NCBI GenBank assembly: GCA_011390885.1
Contig: JAABRO010000005.1
Coordinates: 1-64,000, forward strand
Direction: 5' to 3'
Source: Gemmatimonas sp.
GTDB lineage: Bacteria; Gemmatimonadota; Gemmatimonadetes; Gemmatimonadales; Gemmatimonadaceae
Length of the DNA stretch: 64,000 bases
Part shown: piece after piece, positions 1-9,159 of the stretch
How the letters are laid out: every line of letters begins with the position of its first letter
How positions within the stretch are numbered: position 1 is the first letter of the stretch
The notes under the pieces: generated by a model
The model's input: the letters and a program-made list of their open reading frames with translations, nothing else
What the model was told of the DNA's origin: nothing
Database searches by the model: none
Program-made: the position numbers and the translations under genes

Positions 1-926
1 GGCTCGCCGGTGGTCATGCCGCCCTCGAGTCCTCCGGCGCGGTTCGTGCGCCGATGGACATGTCCGGTGGCCGTGTTCCCCGGTGCCGGCTCGATCTCGT
101 CGTGCACCTCGGCGCCCGTGCGCCGAGCCGCCTCGAAGCCGATGCCGATCTCCACGCCCTTCACCGCCTGGATGGAGAGCATCGCCTGCCCGAGCCGCCC
201 GTCGAGCTTGCGGTCCCAGGACACGTGCGAGCCGAGGCCAACCGGCAGGCCGGTGACCACGATCTCGCAGATGCCGCCCAAGGTGTTGCCTGCGCGCTTG
301 ATCTCGTCGATGCGCGCGATGAGCCGGGCCTCGGCCTCCGGGTCGAGCATGCGCACGGCGGAGGCGTCGGCCGCGGCGTTGAGGTCGTCGGGCCAGGACG
401 CCGGCGGCGCCGCATCGATGCCGCCCAGGTGCACCACGTGGGATCCGATGCGCACGCCGAGCGCTTCGAGGAAACGGCGACAGACCGCACCGGCCGCGAC
501 GCGCGCCGTCGTCTCACGCGCGGAGGCGCGCTCGAGGATGTCGCGCGCATCGTCGCGGTCGTACTTGAGCACGCCGGTGAGGTCGGCGTGGCCCGGCCGC
601 ACGCGCGTGACGGTGCGCTTGCGCGGCCCCTCGGCATCGGTGTCGCGAGGTGCCGGGTCCATGATCTCGACCCAGTTCTTCCAGTCGCGATTGTGGATGA
701 TCATCGCGATCGGCGAGCCCAGCGTCTCGCCGGCGCGCACGCCGGCGAGGAACTCGATGCGATCGGTCTCGATCTGCATGCGACGGCCGCGTCCGTATCC
801 CTGCTGGCGACGGGCGAGCTGGGTGTCGACGTCGGCGGCGAGCAGCGGCACGCCGGCCGGCATGCCTTCGAGGGTGGCGACGAGGGCCGGGCCGTGGGAT
901 TCACCCGCGGTGGTGAAGCGCAGCAT
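1..926 (-). CDS. aroC: Chorismate synthase, C-terminus cut by window edge
   Basis: Last step of the shikimate pathway: EPSP to chorismate with reduced FMN as cofactor, in the cytoplasm. The reverse-strand reading from ATG 926 gives MLRFTTAGESHGPAL, the first family signature, then an Arg-rich FMN/EPSP-binding stretch (RRQQGYGRGRRM), a second signature (RPGHADLTGVLKY) and, at the edge, NRAGGLEGGMTTGEP. About 308 codons are present; complete proteins are usually 350-390 residues, so only the C-terminal tail is missing. It lies after the pilMNOPQ-lipoprotein genes on the same strand, separated by 135 bp with a hairpin. Shikimate genes downstream of pilQ are known in other bacteria, although usually aroK/aroB rather than aroC. 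Identity is very secure. Confidence 0.96.
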   Translation of the reverse strand, partial: MLRFTTAGESHGPALVATLEGMPAGVPLLAADVDTQLARRQQGYGRGRRMQIETDRIEFLAGVRAGETLGSPIAMIIHNRDWKNWVEIMDPAPRDTDAEGPRKRTVTRVRPGHADLTGVLKYDRDDARDILERASARETTARVAAGAVCRRFLEALGVRIGSHVVHLGGIDAAPPASWPDDLNAAADASAVRMLDPEAEARLIARIDEIKRAGNTLGGICEIVVTGLPVGLGSHVSWDRKLDGRLGQAMLSIQAVKGVEIGIGFEAARRTGAEVHDEIEPAPGNTATGHVHRRTNRAGGLEGGMTTGE

Positions 927-993
927 GGCAACAGGGAAATGCGTGACGTTGGCGTCGGACGTGACGCCGCCCGGATAACGTAACCGATGCGAG

Positions 994-1027
994 ACGCGCC
1001 GCGCCTCCCGGGGGAGACGCGGCGCGT
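994..1027 (-). terminator. GC-rich hairpin between the pilus-linked lipoprotein gene and aroC
   Basis: ACGCGCCGCG (994-1003) pairs perfectly with CGCGGCGCGT (1018-1027), and an inner CTCCC/GGGAG extends the stem across a one-base mismatch. It starts 35 bases beyond the stop codon of the minus-strand gene ending at 1062. There is no T-run after it, so it may be a weak terminator or a processing or attenuation hairpin rather than a classic intrinsic terminator. Confidence 0.5.
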
Positions 1028-1061
1028 GTCGGCCGACTGGTGCACGCGTGGTCGCGCGCGA

Positions 1062-3491
1062 TCAGTTGCAGGTGGTGGTGAAGTTGTCCGGCAGCTGCAC
1101 CAGCGTGACCCCCCGGATGGTGGCACCCACCAGCACGAGTGACCCGTCGGCAAGCTGCGACGCGCGCACCGGACCGATGATCGGATCACGGATCGGCACG
1201 CTGGCCACGCGCTTGAAGCACCAGCTGTCATAGATCTCGATGACCGGCTCCGACGAGGCCACGAAGGCAAGGCGCGTGTTGAGCTGGCCCGTGTTGAGCC
1301 CCTTGTTGAGCGGGTGGAAGTCGAGGCCGCCGGTGCTGCCACGCGACTGGAAGAGCCCCTGCAGGCGCAGCGTCCGGTCGAAGACGTACGTGGAGTCACC
1401 CTTGATGGCCGCAAGCTCGCCATCGAAGTTGATTCCGACGCCCTGCACGCGGGCGAAGCTGTTGGCGACGTAGTCACTCACGTCCATCGACCGCGAGACA
1501 CCACGGTCGATCACCGGCAGCGGCGTCAGCGAGTCCAGCCCCGCCAGGGCGTCGAACATGATGCCGCGGCTGCCGAGCACCGGACCGCCCTCGCCGATCA
1601 CGGCGCGACGGAAGTTCCCCGAGTTGCGCACGTAGGTCGTGTCACGGAACGCGAGGCGATCGATCCGGATGACCACGGAGTAGTCGAAGAACGAACCGTC
1701 GGGCAGCGGCACCCGCTGCTTGAAGGGCACGAGCGTGGAATCGGAGCCGACGCCGCCCGCCGCGAAGCGCTCGACCTCGAGCGTATCGGCGCGACCCGCG
1801 GTCTGGCCGATCGCCTGTTCGAAGAAGAAGTGCGACGTCTGCTTCGACAGGTTCTCCCAGCGCACGGTGCCGCGGCTCGGGAACGGCAGGGACTGGCCGG
1901 GCGTCGGTGTCGTCGAGTAGACGACGACGACGTCGCCGCATGCCGAGGAGGCGTCAGCGCTGCCCGTGCACGTGGACGCGAGGAACTGCGGGCGATCGGA
2001 GAAGTCGTACGCCGTGCGCTCCGTGATCACCTGGTCGGTCGTTTCGGACTTCACCGACGTCACGCTGTAGGCGATGATGTTCGGCAGCGGATACCGGTAG
2101 ACTTCCCGGCCGGTCGTGCCGCGCAGCAGGTCCACGTAGCTGATGGTGGTACCGCCGGAGTTCGCCACGAGCAGCGTGTCGCCCATCTCGCCGTCGCGGC
2201 TGCGCGGCCACGCCGAGATACCCCAGGGGCGCGACCCGACGATGATCGGCTGTCGGAAGGTCGAGTCGGCGAGGTTGTAGACTTCGAGCTGGTTGCGCTC
2301 GATGTTCGACAGGTAGAGCCGGTTGTTGCGCGGCACGTAGATCGCGTCGGCGATCTTGCCGCCGTCCGGAAGCGGTCGCGTGTAGCCGGCCACGACCTGT
2401 GCGGTGTCGATGCGCACGGCGCCGGAGGTGAAGCGCGCCACGTCGCGCCGACCGTTGGCGTTCCGCGCAAAACCCTGCACCGTCACGGGCGTCGGGAACA
2501 CCGAGATCGGGATGCGCGTGGCGAAGGTCCGCACCAGCGTACTGAAGCTGCCATTGGACTGCACCGAGTCGGCCACCACGAGCGCCCCCGCGAGGGTACG
2601 CACTTCATAGCCAAGCGTGGTGATGCCCACCGGATCGGTGGCTTCGACGAAGATGGTGTCGGAGACTTCGAGGCGTCGTGATGCGCCCGTGGTCACCTTC
2701 GGCACGGTCTGCACCTGATCCGGACGCTGCACGGTGTAGGTGACCGGCGCGCCGAGCACGCGCTGGTTGAGCGAATCGACGATGAAGGGCGTCACGGTGA
2801 GCGCGGTGCCGGAGACGGAGTCCGGCACGGAGAGCGTATCGAGTGCCGTGGCCGACTCCTCGAGCGGGCCGCCGAAGACGATCGAGTCGGCCGATGCGTA
2901 GGCGCCGCTGGTGACATAGCCCAGCGTGCGGACGCGATAGGCCGCGCTGCCGGCGAGCGAGAGCACCAGGGCCTTGCCGGTCACGACCGGGCTGCCGGCG
3001 GCGGGACTGGTGATCACGGCCGTGGGCGGCGTGAGGTTGCCCACCGTGAGCACGAGGGCGGCCGTGTCGGACACGTTGCCGGCCCCGTCTTCAGCGAAGG
3101 AGGCGACGAACACGGTGCTGCCGAGTGGCGCCGACGACGGCACCCTCGCCTGCACGGCGTAGGTGAACTCCTGCACCGCGCTGGTGAAGGTCGTGTCGAT
3201 GCTGGCGGTGAAGCCACCGGTCAGCTGAATACGGATGGCCTTGAGGCCGATGTCGTCCTTGGCCTGCACCGAGAACGTCAGCAGCGAATCCGGCGGGTTG
3301 TTGCCGCGCGCGATGGAGACGCGCGGCTTGGCCGTGTCGCGGAAGGGCGGGTCGATGACCTCGTCCCCGTCGCAGGCCGCCAGTCCGCTCGCCGCCACCG
3401 CGATCACCACCGCGCGTCGCAGGGCGGCGCGCAGCGCGAGCGCGCGGGCGCCGCGGGGGGGTCGGGAGTTGGTCATGGGAGATGCACGCAT
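1062..3491 (-). CDS. Large surface lipoprotein with Ig-like repeats and beta-propeller
   Basis: The 809-residue product has a long basic N-terminus, a hydrophobic stretch and a lipobox ending LAAC (Cys40), so it is probably a lipoprotein. After the Cys come Ig/cadherin-like segments (repeating VSDT, VTGK and 'ITSP' style strands, about 50-350). A YVTN-type beta-propeller follows, with blades such as YVPRNNRLYLSNIERNQLEV and TLLVANSGGTTISYVDL. The gene follows pilQ by 22 bp on the same strand and is probably in the pilMNOPQ transcript. Its role could be surface adhesion, pilus-associated binding, or an accessory of the secretin; none is shown by sequence. The start at 3491 is preceded by AGGAG; an in-frame ATG at 3476 is the alternative. 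Confidence 0.8.
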   Translation of the reverse strand: MRASPMTNSRPPRGARALALRAALRRAVVIAVAASGLAACDGDEVIDPPFRDTAKPRVSIARGNNPPDSLLTFSVQAKDDIGLKAIRIQLTGGFTASIDTTFTSAVQEFTYAVQARVPSSAPLGSTVFVASFAEDGAGNVSDTAALVLTVGNLTPPTAVITSPAAGSPVVTGKALVLSLAGSAAYRVRTLGYVTSGAYASADSIVFGGPLEESATALDTLSVPDSVSGTALTVTPFIVDSLNQRVLGAPVTYTVQRPDQVQTVPKVTTGASRRLEVSDTIFVEATDPVGITTLGYEVRTLAGALVVADSVQSNGSFSTLVRTFATRIPISVFPTPVTVQGFARNANGRRDVARFTSGAVRIDTAQVVAGYTRPLPDGGKIADAIYVPRNNRLYLSNIERNQLEVYNLADSTFRQPIIVGSRPWGISAWPRSRDGEMGDTLLVANSGGTTISYVDLLRGTTGREVYRYPLPNIIAYSVTSVKSETTDQVITERTAYDFSDRPQFLASTCTGSADASSACGDVVVVYSTTPTPGQSLPFPSRGTVRWENLSKQTSHFFFEQAIGQTAGRADTLEVERFAAGGVGSDSTLVPFKQRVPLPDGSFFDYSVVIRIDRLAFRDTTYVRNSGNFRRAVIGEGGPVLGSRGIMFDALAGLDSLTPLPVIDRGVSRSMDVSDYVANSFARVQGVGINFDGELAAIKGDSTYVFDRTLRLQGLFQSRGSTGGLDFHPLNKGLNTGQLNTRLAFVASSEPVIEIYDSWCFKRVASVPIRDPIIGPVRASQLADGSLVLVGATIRGVTLVQLPDNFTTTCN

Positions 3492-3513
3492 GGTGTGGAG
3501 TCTCCTCGTGGCG

Positions 3514-5859
3514 TCAGCGGCCCGGAGGCGGCGTCGCGCCGTCCTCGAGGATGTGTGGCGTGACCAGGATGAGCAGGTCGCGCTTGGTCTCGTTCGTGGT
3601 GTTCTGCGAGAAGAGACGGCCGGCGAACGGGATGTTCATGAGGAACGGAATCCCCGACCGGAAGCGCGAGACTTCCGTCACCGTCAGGCCGCCAATCACG
3701 GCCGCCTCACCGTCGGCCACCAGCACCTGGCTCTCGGCGCGCTGCTGGTTGAAGATGATGCCCACGTCCGACGGACCGACCTCGGCGTTCGAGTTCTCGG
3801 CCTTGATGCTGAGCACGACCATGCGGTTGTTCGTGACCTGCGGCGTCACGCTGAGCCGAATGCCGGCTTCCTTGATCTGCACCGAGGCGCGCGGGAAGAA
3901 CGTCTGCGCGTTCGGCTGCTGCGCACCACCACCAGCCGCGCCGCCGCCGGCCGCACCACCGCCACCCGCACCGCCCGCGCTGGCGTCGATCACGCGGATC
4001 GGGATTTCCTGACCGACGAAGATCTCGGCCGTGCGATTGTTCAGGATCGTCACGCTCGGCTCGGACTGCACGTCGGCCAGCGACGAGGTCTGCAGCGCGT
4101 TCAGGAAGGCCGTCAGCTGGTAGCGGCCAAGCGCGGTGGAGTAGATCAGGTTGAGCGCGTTCGGCTTGATCGCGTTGTTGGCGTTGGCGATGCCGGAGAT
4201 GGCGTTGCCGCCGAGCGCGATGCGCGCCGGCCCCTGGAAGGGCGTGCCGCCGCCGCGCGAATCGGGCACCCCGTCACCGTCGGTGTCGACCGGGACGAGC
4301 GTGTTCGGATCGACGCGCGGGACGAGCTGCTGGAAGAACTGCTTCGAACCCGTGCCGAGGTCATAGGCGAGGCCGATGTCCTGGATGCCCGTGCGGTTGA
4401 TGAAGATGATCTTGGCCTTGATCGCGACCTGCGGCGTGCGCACGTCGAGCTCCTGCAGGCGCTTGATCAGCTCAGGCAGCCGCGTCGGCACTTCGGAGAT
4501 GATCAGCTTGTTGGTGGAGCTGTCGGCGCTCACCGAGCCGCGCAGCACGCACCCCTGGCTGTCCTGACCACCGCCCGCACCGCCGCGACCCGCCATGCCT
4601 CCCTGCTGCCCGCCCATGCCCAGCTCACGCCCGACCGCCATCGTGGTCAGGTTGGAGCAATCGCGGGCGAGCAGCCGCTGCACGGTGGGCACGAGGCTGG
4701 CGGCCTTGGCGTAGTTCACGTTCACGATCTGCGTCACGAGCGGCTCGAGCGACTGATTCTGGGCGAGTGCGCTGTAGCTGTCGACCGTGATGATGCCGCT
4801 CGGGTCTTCGGTGGCGGCGAGTCCCTGCGCCTGAAGCAGCGCCTGCAGCGCCACGTCCCAGGGCTTGTCGGTGATTTCGGCCGTGACGGTGCCGCTCACG
4901 TTCTTGCCGACCACGATGCTGCGCCCCGCGAAGGTGGCGAACGTCGCGATGACGTCGCGGATGTCGGTGCCGTCGAAGTTGATGGAGATGCGCGCCTGCT
5001 GCGCGGGCTGCTGCAGGCGTGCGGCGCGCACGGACTCCGGCGCCGGTGGGATGGCGAGGGGAACCGTGATCGAGACGGGTGCATCGGCTGCCGAGAACGA
5101 CGCCGTCGACGACTCGAGGCGACCAGCGCGTTCCTCACGCACGACGGGAGTCTCGACGCGCGGGGGCTGCGCGACGACCGACGAGGGCGCGGGTGCCGAG
5201 AGCGCCTCCACCGGAACGTTGGGCAAGCCGGCCGTCTGCGAAGCGAGCGTCGCCGTGGGCGCGGGCAGGGTGATCGTGGACGCCGCCGGGATGGCGGGCG
5301 CCGCGACGGGCTCGTCGATCAGGTCGGCCGGCGTGGCGATCGCCGAGGCGACACGGGCCTCCGGCGCGAACGCCTCGGGGCGCATGTCCCAGCGTGCGAA
5401 CTGGGCGGCGCCGCCGATCGCAACGCGGACCTCGCCCGCGCCCTGGCGGATGACGTAGGACTCGCGGCGCGCCACTTCGACCACCACGCGCACCGTATCC
5501 ACGGCGAACTGTGCGATGCGCACGTCGCGGATCGCACCGCGCACCGTGCGATCGTACGCTCGCGGCTTGACGGCGAGCTTCGCACCGATGACGTCAACGA
5601 CGATGCGGCTCGGATTCGAGAGCGTGAAGTCCGTGACCTTCGCCGTCGCGTCCACACCGATGACGAGCTCCGCGCCGTCCTCGCCCGCCACGAGTGAGAC
5701 ACCCGTGACGTTCGTGGCGGCCGTCGTGCCGGGCTGGGTCCAGAGCGCCGCGGAAGCGGCGGGGAAGGCAGTGCCGGGTTCCGGGCGCAGGGCGGCATCA
5801 GATGCCACGGCGTGCATCAGGGCCACGGTCAGCACCGCGGCCATCGACTGAACGATCAT
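3514..5859 (-). CDS. pilQ: Type IV pilus secretin PilQ
   Basis: Outer-membrane secretin that forms the channel for the type IV pilus. Of its 781 residues, the first are a signal peptide. An AMIN domain follows (about 45-145, TNVTGVSLVAGEDGAELVIG), then an Ala/Pro/Val-rich linker, an STN/N0 domain (about 290-360, ISINFDGTDIRDVIATFATF) and an N1-like domain. The secretin beta-domain occupies the C-terminal third (PSVTILNNRTAEIFVGQEIPI, FNQQRAESQVLVADGEAAVI, and DLLILVTPHI at the end). Two oddities are a DTDGDGVPDSR loop, resembling a thrombospondin-3 calcium site, and a Gly/Ala-rich insertion just after the IPIRVID strand. It overlaps the upstream pilP by ATGA, which implies translational coupling. 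Confidence 0.95.
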   Translation of the reverse strand: MIVQSMAAVLTVALMHAVASDAALRPEPGTAFPAASAALWTQPGTTAATNVTGVSLVAGEDGAELVIGVDATAKVTDFTLSNPSRIVVDVIGAKLAVKPRAYDRTVRGAIRDVRIAQFAVDTVRVVVEVARRESYVIRQGAGEVRVAIGGAAQFARWDMRPEAFAPEARVASAIATPADLIDEPVAAPAIPAASTITLPAPTATLASQTAGLPNVPVEALSAPAPSSVVAQPPRVETPVVREERAGRLESSTASFSAADAPVSITVPLAIPPAPESVRAARLQQPAQQARISINFDGTDIRDVIATFATFAGRSIVVGKNVSGTVTAEITDKPWDVALQALLQAQGLAATEDPSGIITVDSYSALAQNQSLEPLVTQIVNVNYAKAASLVPTVQRLLARDCSNLTTMAVGRELGMGGQQGGMAGRGGAGGGQDSQGCVLRGSVSADSSTNKLIISEVPTRLPELIKRLQELDVRTPQVAIKAKIIFINRTGIQDIGLAYDLGTGSKQFFQQLVPRVDPNTLVPVDTDGDGVPDSRGGGTPFQGPARIALGGNAISGIANANNAIKPNALNLIYSTALGRYQLTAFLNALQTSSLADVQSEPSVTILNNRTAEIFVGQEIPIRVIDASAGGAGGGGAAGGGAAGGGAQQPNAQTFFPRASVQIKEAGIRLSVTPQVTNNRMVVLSIKAENSNAEVGPSDVGIIFNQQRAESQVLVADGEAAVIGGLTVTEVSRFRSGIPFLMNIPFAGRLFSQNTTNETKRDLLILVTPHILEDGATPPPGR

Positions 5860-6395
5860 CGCGTCCTCGCTGTGGTGGAATCGCTGGTCAGTGGCAGCGT
5901 TTCCTGCCGGCTGAATCCGAACTCGTCAATGGAGAAGATCACGGCCTTCTGGCGAATGCCGGACACACGGAGGCGTCCGAGCGTCTGGCCGACGCGGACA
6001 CGGTACTGGGCCTGCGAGACGACGTCGCGCAGGATGGCGACGGAACCGCGCCCGTTCGGGTCGTAGGCGACGGCGGTGAGTCGCAAGTCGCTGACGAGTG
6101 GGCGGAGCTCGCCGCTGGCCATGAGCGACTCGTACGGGTCGCGGCGACCCGCGCCCCGGTAGCTGAAGACTTCCCGATCGATGCTCATCGTCGGTGCGGC
6201 CTCGCTGCCGCGGCTGACCGGCGTCAGGGTATCGACCGCGCCCGCGGACACGCGCACCTCGGCGCGCTGGCGCGCCCCCTTGCTGCTTGTGGCCTGCGCG
6301 TCCAGCGTCGCTGGCGCCGCGAGCGCGAAGCTCGCGGCGGCGACCGCCACCACGAGGGTGTGGCAGCCGTGACGGACCGTGTGGCAGATGCTCAT
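5856..6395 (-). CDS. pilP: PilP-like pilus assembly protein
   Basis: Periplasmic protein expected to link the inner-membrane PilN/PilO complex to the PilQ secretin. The product is 179 residues with an N-terminal hydrophobic signal (VVAVAAASFALAAPATLDAQ). No lipobox Cys is visible, unlike many PilP proteins. The second half has the beta-rich PilP-type core, with DPYESLMASGELRPLVSDLRL, then VAILRDVVSQAQYRVRVGQTL, then IRQKAVIFSIDEFG. Assignment rests on this core plus position: it overlaps pilO by ATGA upstream and pilQ by ATGA downstream. Direct sequence similarity to PilP is modest. Confidence 0.82.
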   Translation of the reverse strand: MSICHTVRHGCHTLVVAVAAASFALAAPATLDAQATSSKGARQRAEVRVSAGAVDTLTPVSRGSEAAPTMSIDREVFSYRGAGRRDPYESLMASGELRPLVSDLRLTAVAYDPNGRGSVAILRDVVSQAQYRVRVGQTLGRLRVSGIRQKAVIFSIDEFGFSRQETLPLTSDSTTARTR

Positions 6396-7036
6396 CGGGA
6401 GACCTCCGACCGGGCGCTGGCGACGCGCTTCGGCGCCGCCTCGGGCGCGGTACGCTCGACGTAGGTTTGTAGGGTGATGGTGGCCTCGAGACCTTCCCGG
6501 TGGCCGTTCCTCGATCGCGAGGAGACCCGGCGGGAGACGCCGTTCGCCGGTGCCAGCTGGAACGTCACCGGCGCCACGATGCGCGGCAGCGAACCGACGT
6601 TCGCCAGGAAGCCCCCGATGTCGTGATAGCCGCCGATGATCGTGACCTTGTAGCGATGCGTGTCGAACTTGTCGCCGCGGATGACGGGCTCCGGCGTGAA
6701 GCCGCCCACGTCGAGACCGGCGCGACGCGCCGCGGTCGACACCTCCTCGAGCAGCGCCGGCACTTCGTTGCTCGTGGGCACGAGGCGGCGCATCGCGGTG
6801 AGCGCGGAGCGCTGTTCGGCCGCCTGCGCACGCAACTCTTCGACACTGCCCGCCTTGAACTCCTTCATGGCGAGGCCGTTCGCGCGCTCGAGCGCTTCGA
6901 CGCGCGACGTGTCGGCCACCAGTTGTTCCTGGGCCGCCGCGTAGGGGTACATGTAGTAGACGACCGCAAGCGCCACGGCGATGACGCCGACGACGAACTT
7001 GAGCTGGTCGCGCTGGTTCTGGGGAAGCAGGGACAT
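6392..7036 (-). CDS. pilO: Type IV pilus inner-membrane protein PilO
   Basis: Bitopic inner-membrane protein of the pilus alignment complex; it pairs with PilN. The 214 residues start with a short cytoplasmic segment (MSLLPQNQRDQLK). One membrane helix follows (about 13-34, FVVGVIAVALAVVYYMYPYAA), then a coiled-coil region (about 35-90). A ferredoxin-like periplasmic domain completes the protein, with KVTIIGGYHDIGGFLANVGS, the typical PilO core. It starts 12 bp after pilN and overlaps pilP. Gene order and core motif make the call strong. Confidence 0.93.
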   Translation of the reverse strand: MSLLPQNQRDQLKFVVGVIAVALAVVYYMYPYAAAQEQLVADTSRVEALERANGLAMKEFKAGSVEELRAQAAEQRSALTAMRRLVPTSNEVPALLEEVSTAARRAGLDVGGFTPEPVIRGDKFDTHRYKVTIIGGYHDIGGFLANVGSLPRIVAPVTFQLAPANGVSRRVSSRSRNGHREGLEATITLQTYVERTAPEAAPKRVASARSEVSR

Positions 7037-7048
7037 GAGGGATCTCGG

Positions 7049-7822
7049 TCAGCGGACGGGAACGACGAGCGGCTCGGTGGTCAGCATTTCCTTCGGGGCA
7101 ACCTCGTATTCCGCCTCGAGCTGGAACTGCGTGATGTCCTTGTTGTCGACCACCACGATCTCGGACTTCATGAGCATGACGTTCTTCACGAACGGCGACG
7201 CCTCGAGGTCCTTCATGAACTGCGTGAGTGCCTGCATGTCGACGGTCTGGCCGGTGAGGCGGAACGCGATCGGCTGATGGATGACGATCGTGTCCTGGAT
7301 CGCCTCGGCGCCCGAGGCCTTCTCCTTGCCCGCCGCCTTCGCCGCGGCCTTCCCCGTCGCCGGTGCCGCCGTGGGCTGCGCACCGGGCGGCAGCGCGGGC
7401 GCGCTGGTCTGCTCCAGCGTGACCAGCCAGGTGTACGACGGCAGCGCGGCGCTCACTTCATCGAGCAGGTGCGCCCAGATGTAGCGGTTGTCGTCGATCG
7501 TGCGGATGATCTGCACCTGGCGCTGCACCGAGTCACGTTCGGCCGTGACGGCGCGACGCGCCTCGAGCACGTTGGTGAGGCGCGTGGAATCCCGCACCGC
7601 CTTGTCGAGGCGGTGTCCGAGCTCGGTGGCACTCGCCTGCTGCGTCGTGAAGAGCAGCCCGACCGCCGCCACCGACAGCACGACGGCGCCGGCCGCACCG
7701 AGCAGCCACGGGTCCCTGACCTTGTCGGACAGGCCGCTGAGCGCGGCGCCGACGTTGAGGGACTTGCCCTTGGCGGACGTGCCCTTCCGGGCGCCCGGCA
7801 GGAGGTTGACCTGGATCTGCAT
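7049..7822 (-). CDS. pilN: Type IV pilus inner-membrane protein PilN
   Basis: Partner of PilO; its cytoplasmic N-terminus binds PilM. The start at 7822 is chosen because the protein then begins MQIQVNLLPG, the conserved PilN tail that docks into PilM; longer readings in this frame run back into pilM. The product is 257 residues: docking peptide, short linker, membrane helix (about 40-60, LLGAAGAVVLSVAAVGLLF), coiled coil, then a periplasmic domain. That domain is split by an Ala/Lys/Pro-rich insertion (about 150-175) before the conserved core IAFRLTGQTVDMQALTQFMK. It lies 15 bp after pilM. Confidence 0.94.
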   Translation of the reverse strand: MQIQVNLLPGARKGTSAKGKSLNVGAALSGLSDKVRDPWLLGAAGAVVLSVAAVGLLFTTQQASATELGHRLDKAVRDSTRLTNVLEARRAVTAERDSVQRQVQIIRTIDDNRYIWAHLLDEVSAALPSYTWLVTLEQTSAPALPPGAQPTAAPATGKAAAKAAGKEKASGAEAIQDTIVIHQPIAFRLTGQTVDMQALTQFMKDLEASPFVKNVMLMKSEIVVVDNKDITQFQLEAEYEVAPKEMLTTEPLVVPVR

Positions 7823-7838
7823 GATTGTCGTCCTCGCC

Positions 7839-8882
7839 TCAGGCGACCGACCGGAGGGCGAGCCCCACCGGCAACATGAGCAACGGCGCCACCTCATCGG
7901 TGGCCATGAACTCGAGCGCCCCGTCGCGCACCGCGAGGCGCGCGAGCGGGTTGGCCAGCTGGACCTGCAGGCGCAGGCGCTCGCCGAGCCAGGGCAGCAG
8001 CCCCGGCGTGCGCGCCCCGCCACCGCACGCATACGCTGCGCGCACCTGACCGTAGTGCCGCGACGACGACGCCAGGAACGACATCGCGCGCTCGAGCCCG
8101 ACCGCGAGCTCCTCGCCGCGCATGGTGATCACCTCGTTGAGGGCCGGCGTGCGATCGAAACCGCGCACGAGCTGTTCCGCCTCCTCGGAGGTCAGGCCAT
8201 GGTCGCGCTGCAGGTCCTCGCGCATGCGCCGCGTGCCGACCGTCAGGTCGCGCGTGAGAATCGGAACGCCGTCGTCGAGGATGTTGAGTGTCGTGACGTC
8301 GTTGCCGATGTTGAGCAGCGCCACGACGCCGGACATCGCGTCGGGGTAGTTGACCGCGAAGGCGTTGTGGAGTGCGAACGCATCGACATCCATGATGCGC
8401 GGCGTGACGCCGGCGTCGGCGATCAGATGGCGCTTGATCTCCACCAGGTCCCGCTTGGCCGCCACGAGCAGCACGTTCATCTCGAGGCTGTCACCCTCGG
8501 GATCGAGGATCTGATGATCGAGTTCGACGGAGTCCATGTCGAACGGCACATGCTGCTCCGCTTCCCACCGGATCAGCTCCGCGGCCTGCGCCTCCTTCAC
8601 CCGCTCGACCTGGATCTTCTTCACGATCACGTCACGCCCGCCCACGGCCGCCACGACTTCCTTCTTCTTGCCTCCGATCGTCTCGAGCGTCTGCCGGATC
8701 GCGTCCGCGACCATGGCATGATCCATCACCTCGCCTTCGACGATGGCGTTTTCGTTGAGCGGCGTGATGACGACCTTCGTGAGTTCCGGTGTCGCACCGG
8801 CATGATCGATGACCACGGCCTTCACGAGGCCCGACCCGATATCGAGTCCGATGGTCGTCTTCTTTCGGCCGAAGAGCTGCAT
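7839..8882 (-). CDS. pilM: Type IV pilus actin-like ATPase PilM
   Basis: Cytoplasmic actin-fold protein that binds PilN and forms the inner ring of the pilus machine. Its 347 residues begin MQLFGRKKTTIGLDIGSGLVKAV, with the first phosphate-binding loop at IGLDIGSG. Later come LLNIGNDVTTLNILDDG and AYACGGGARTPGL, matching the actin/FtsA phosphate-2 and adenosine motifs. The start at 8882 is chosen by analogy with other PilM proteins; a GTG at 8984 is possible but adds an unrelated basic tail. It is the first gene of the pilMNOPQ cluster on this strand. Confidence 0.95.
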   Translation of the reverse strand: MQLFGRKKTTIGLDIGSGLVKAVVIDHAGATPELTKVVITPLNENAIVEGEVMDHAMVADAIRQTLETIGGKKKEVVAAVGGRDVIVKKIQVERVKEAQAAELIRWEAEQHVPFDMDSVELDHQILDPEGDSLEMNVLLVAAKRDLVEIKRHLIADAGVTPRIMDVDAFALHNAFAVNYPDAMSGVVALLNIGNDVTTLNILDDGVPILTRDLTVGTRRMREDLQRDHGLTSEEAEQLVRGFDRTPALNEVITMRGEELAVGLERAMSFLASSSRHYGQVRAAYACGGGARTPGLLPWLGERLRLQVQLANPLARLAVRDGALEFMATDEVAPLLMLPVGLALRSVA

Positions 8883-9159
8883 ACGGCGGGGGGTTGCGCG
8901 GTGGTGGTCGGAGACCGGGAGATCACGGACGAACGTCACGTGAACGGAACGGGACACTTTGACCTGAGGGGTCGGGCGATTCACCCTCCATACGACCGGC
9001 GGCGGTACAGGTAACGTGCGTCAGAGGGTGTCCCCCCCCGGTTGCAGCAGGATCTGTGACACCCTTGGCCTGCGTCGTGCCGTCGCCTGGCTCCCGCCGC
9101 TGCCGCCCGTCACAGGACGCGCGTCCCGCGCCCTCCCCTGCTCCACCGAGTGTCGGTCG
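8883..9159. other. Intergenic region between pilM and the minor pilin genes
   Basis: This 277-bp stretch carries no supported gene. It should hold the pilM promoter and the end of the minor-pilin transcript. A run of eight C on the + strand stands near 9033-9040. CTGTGAC (about 9054) and GTCACAG (about 9110) could pair over a long loop. No convincing -35/-10 or -24/-12 promoter was recognised here. Confidence 0.4.

Noticed and set aside
3235-5697. An 820-codon open frame on the + strand across pilQ
   Set aside because: It is antisense to a gene with clear secretin motifs; long open shadows are common at this GC content, and the translation is Arg/Ala/Gly-rich with no domain.
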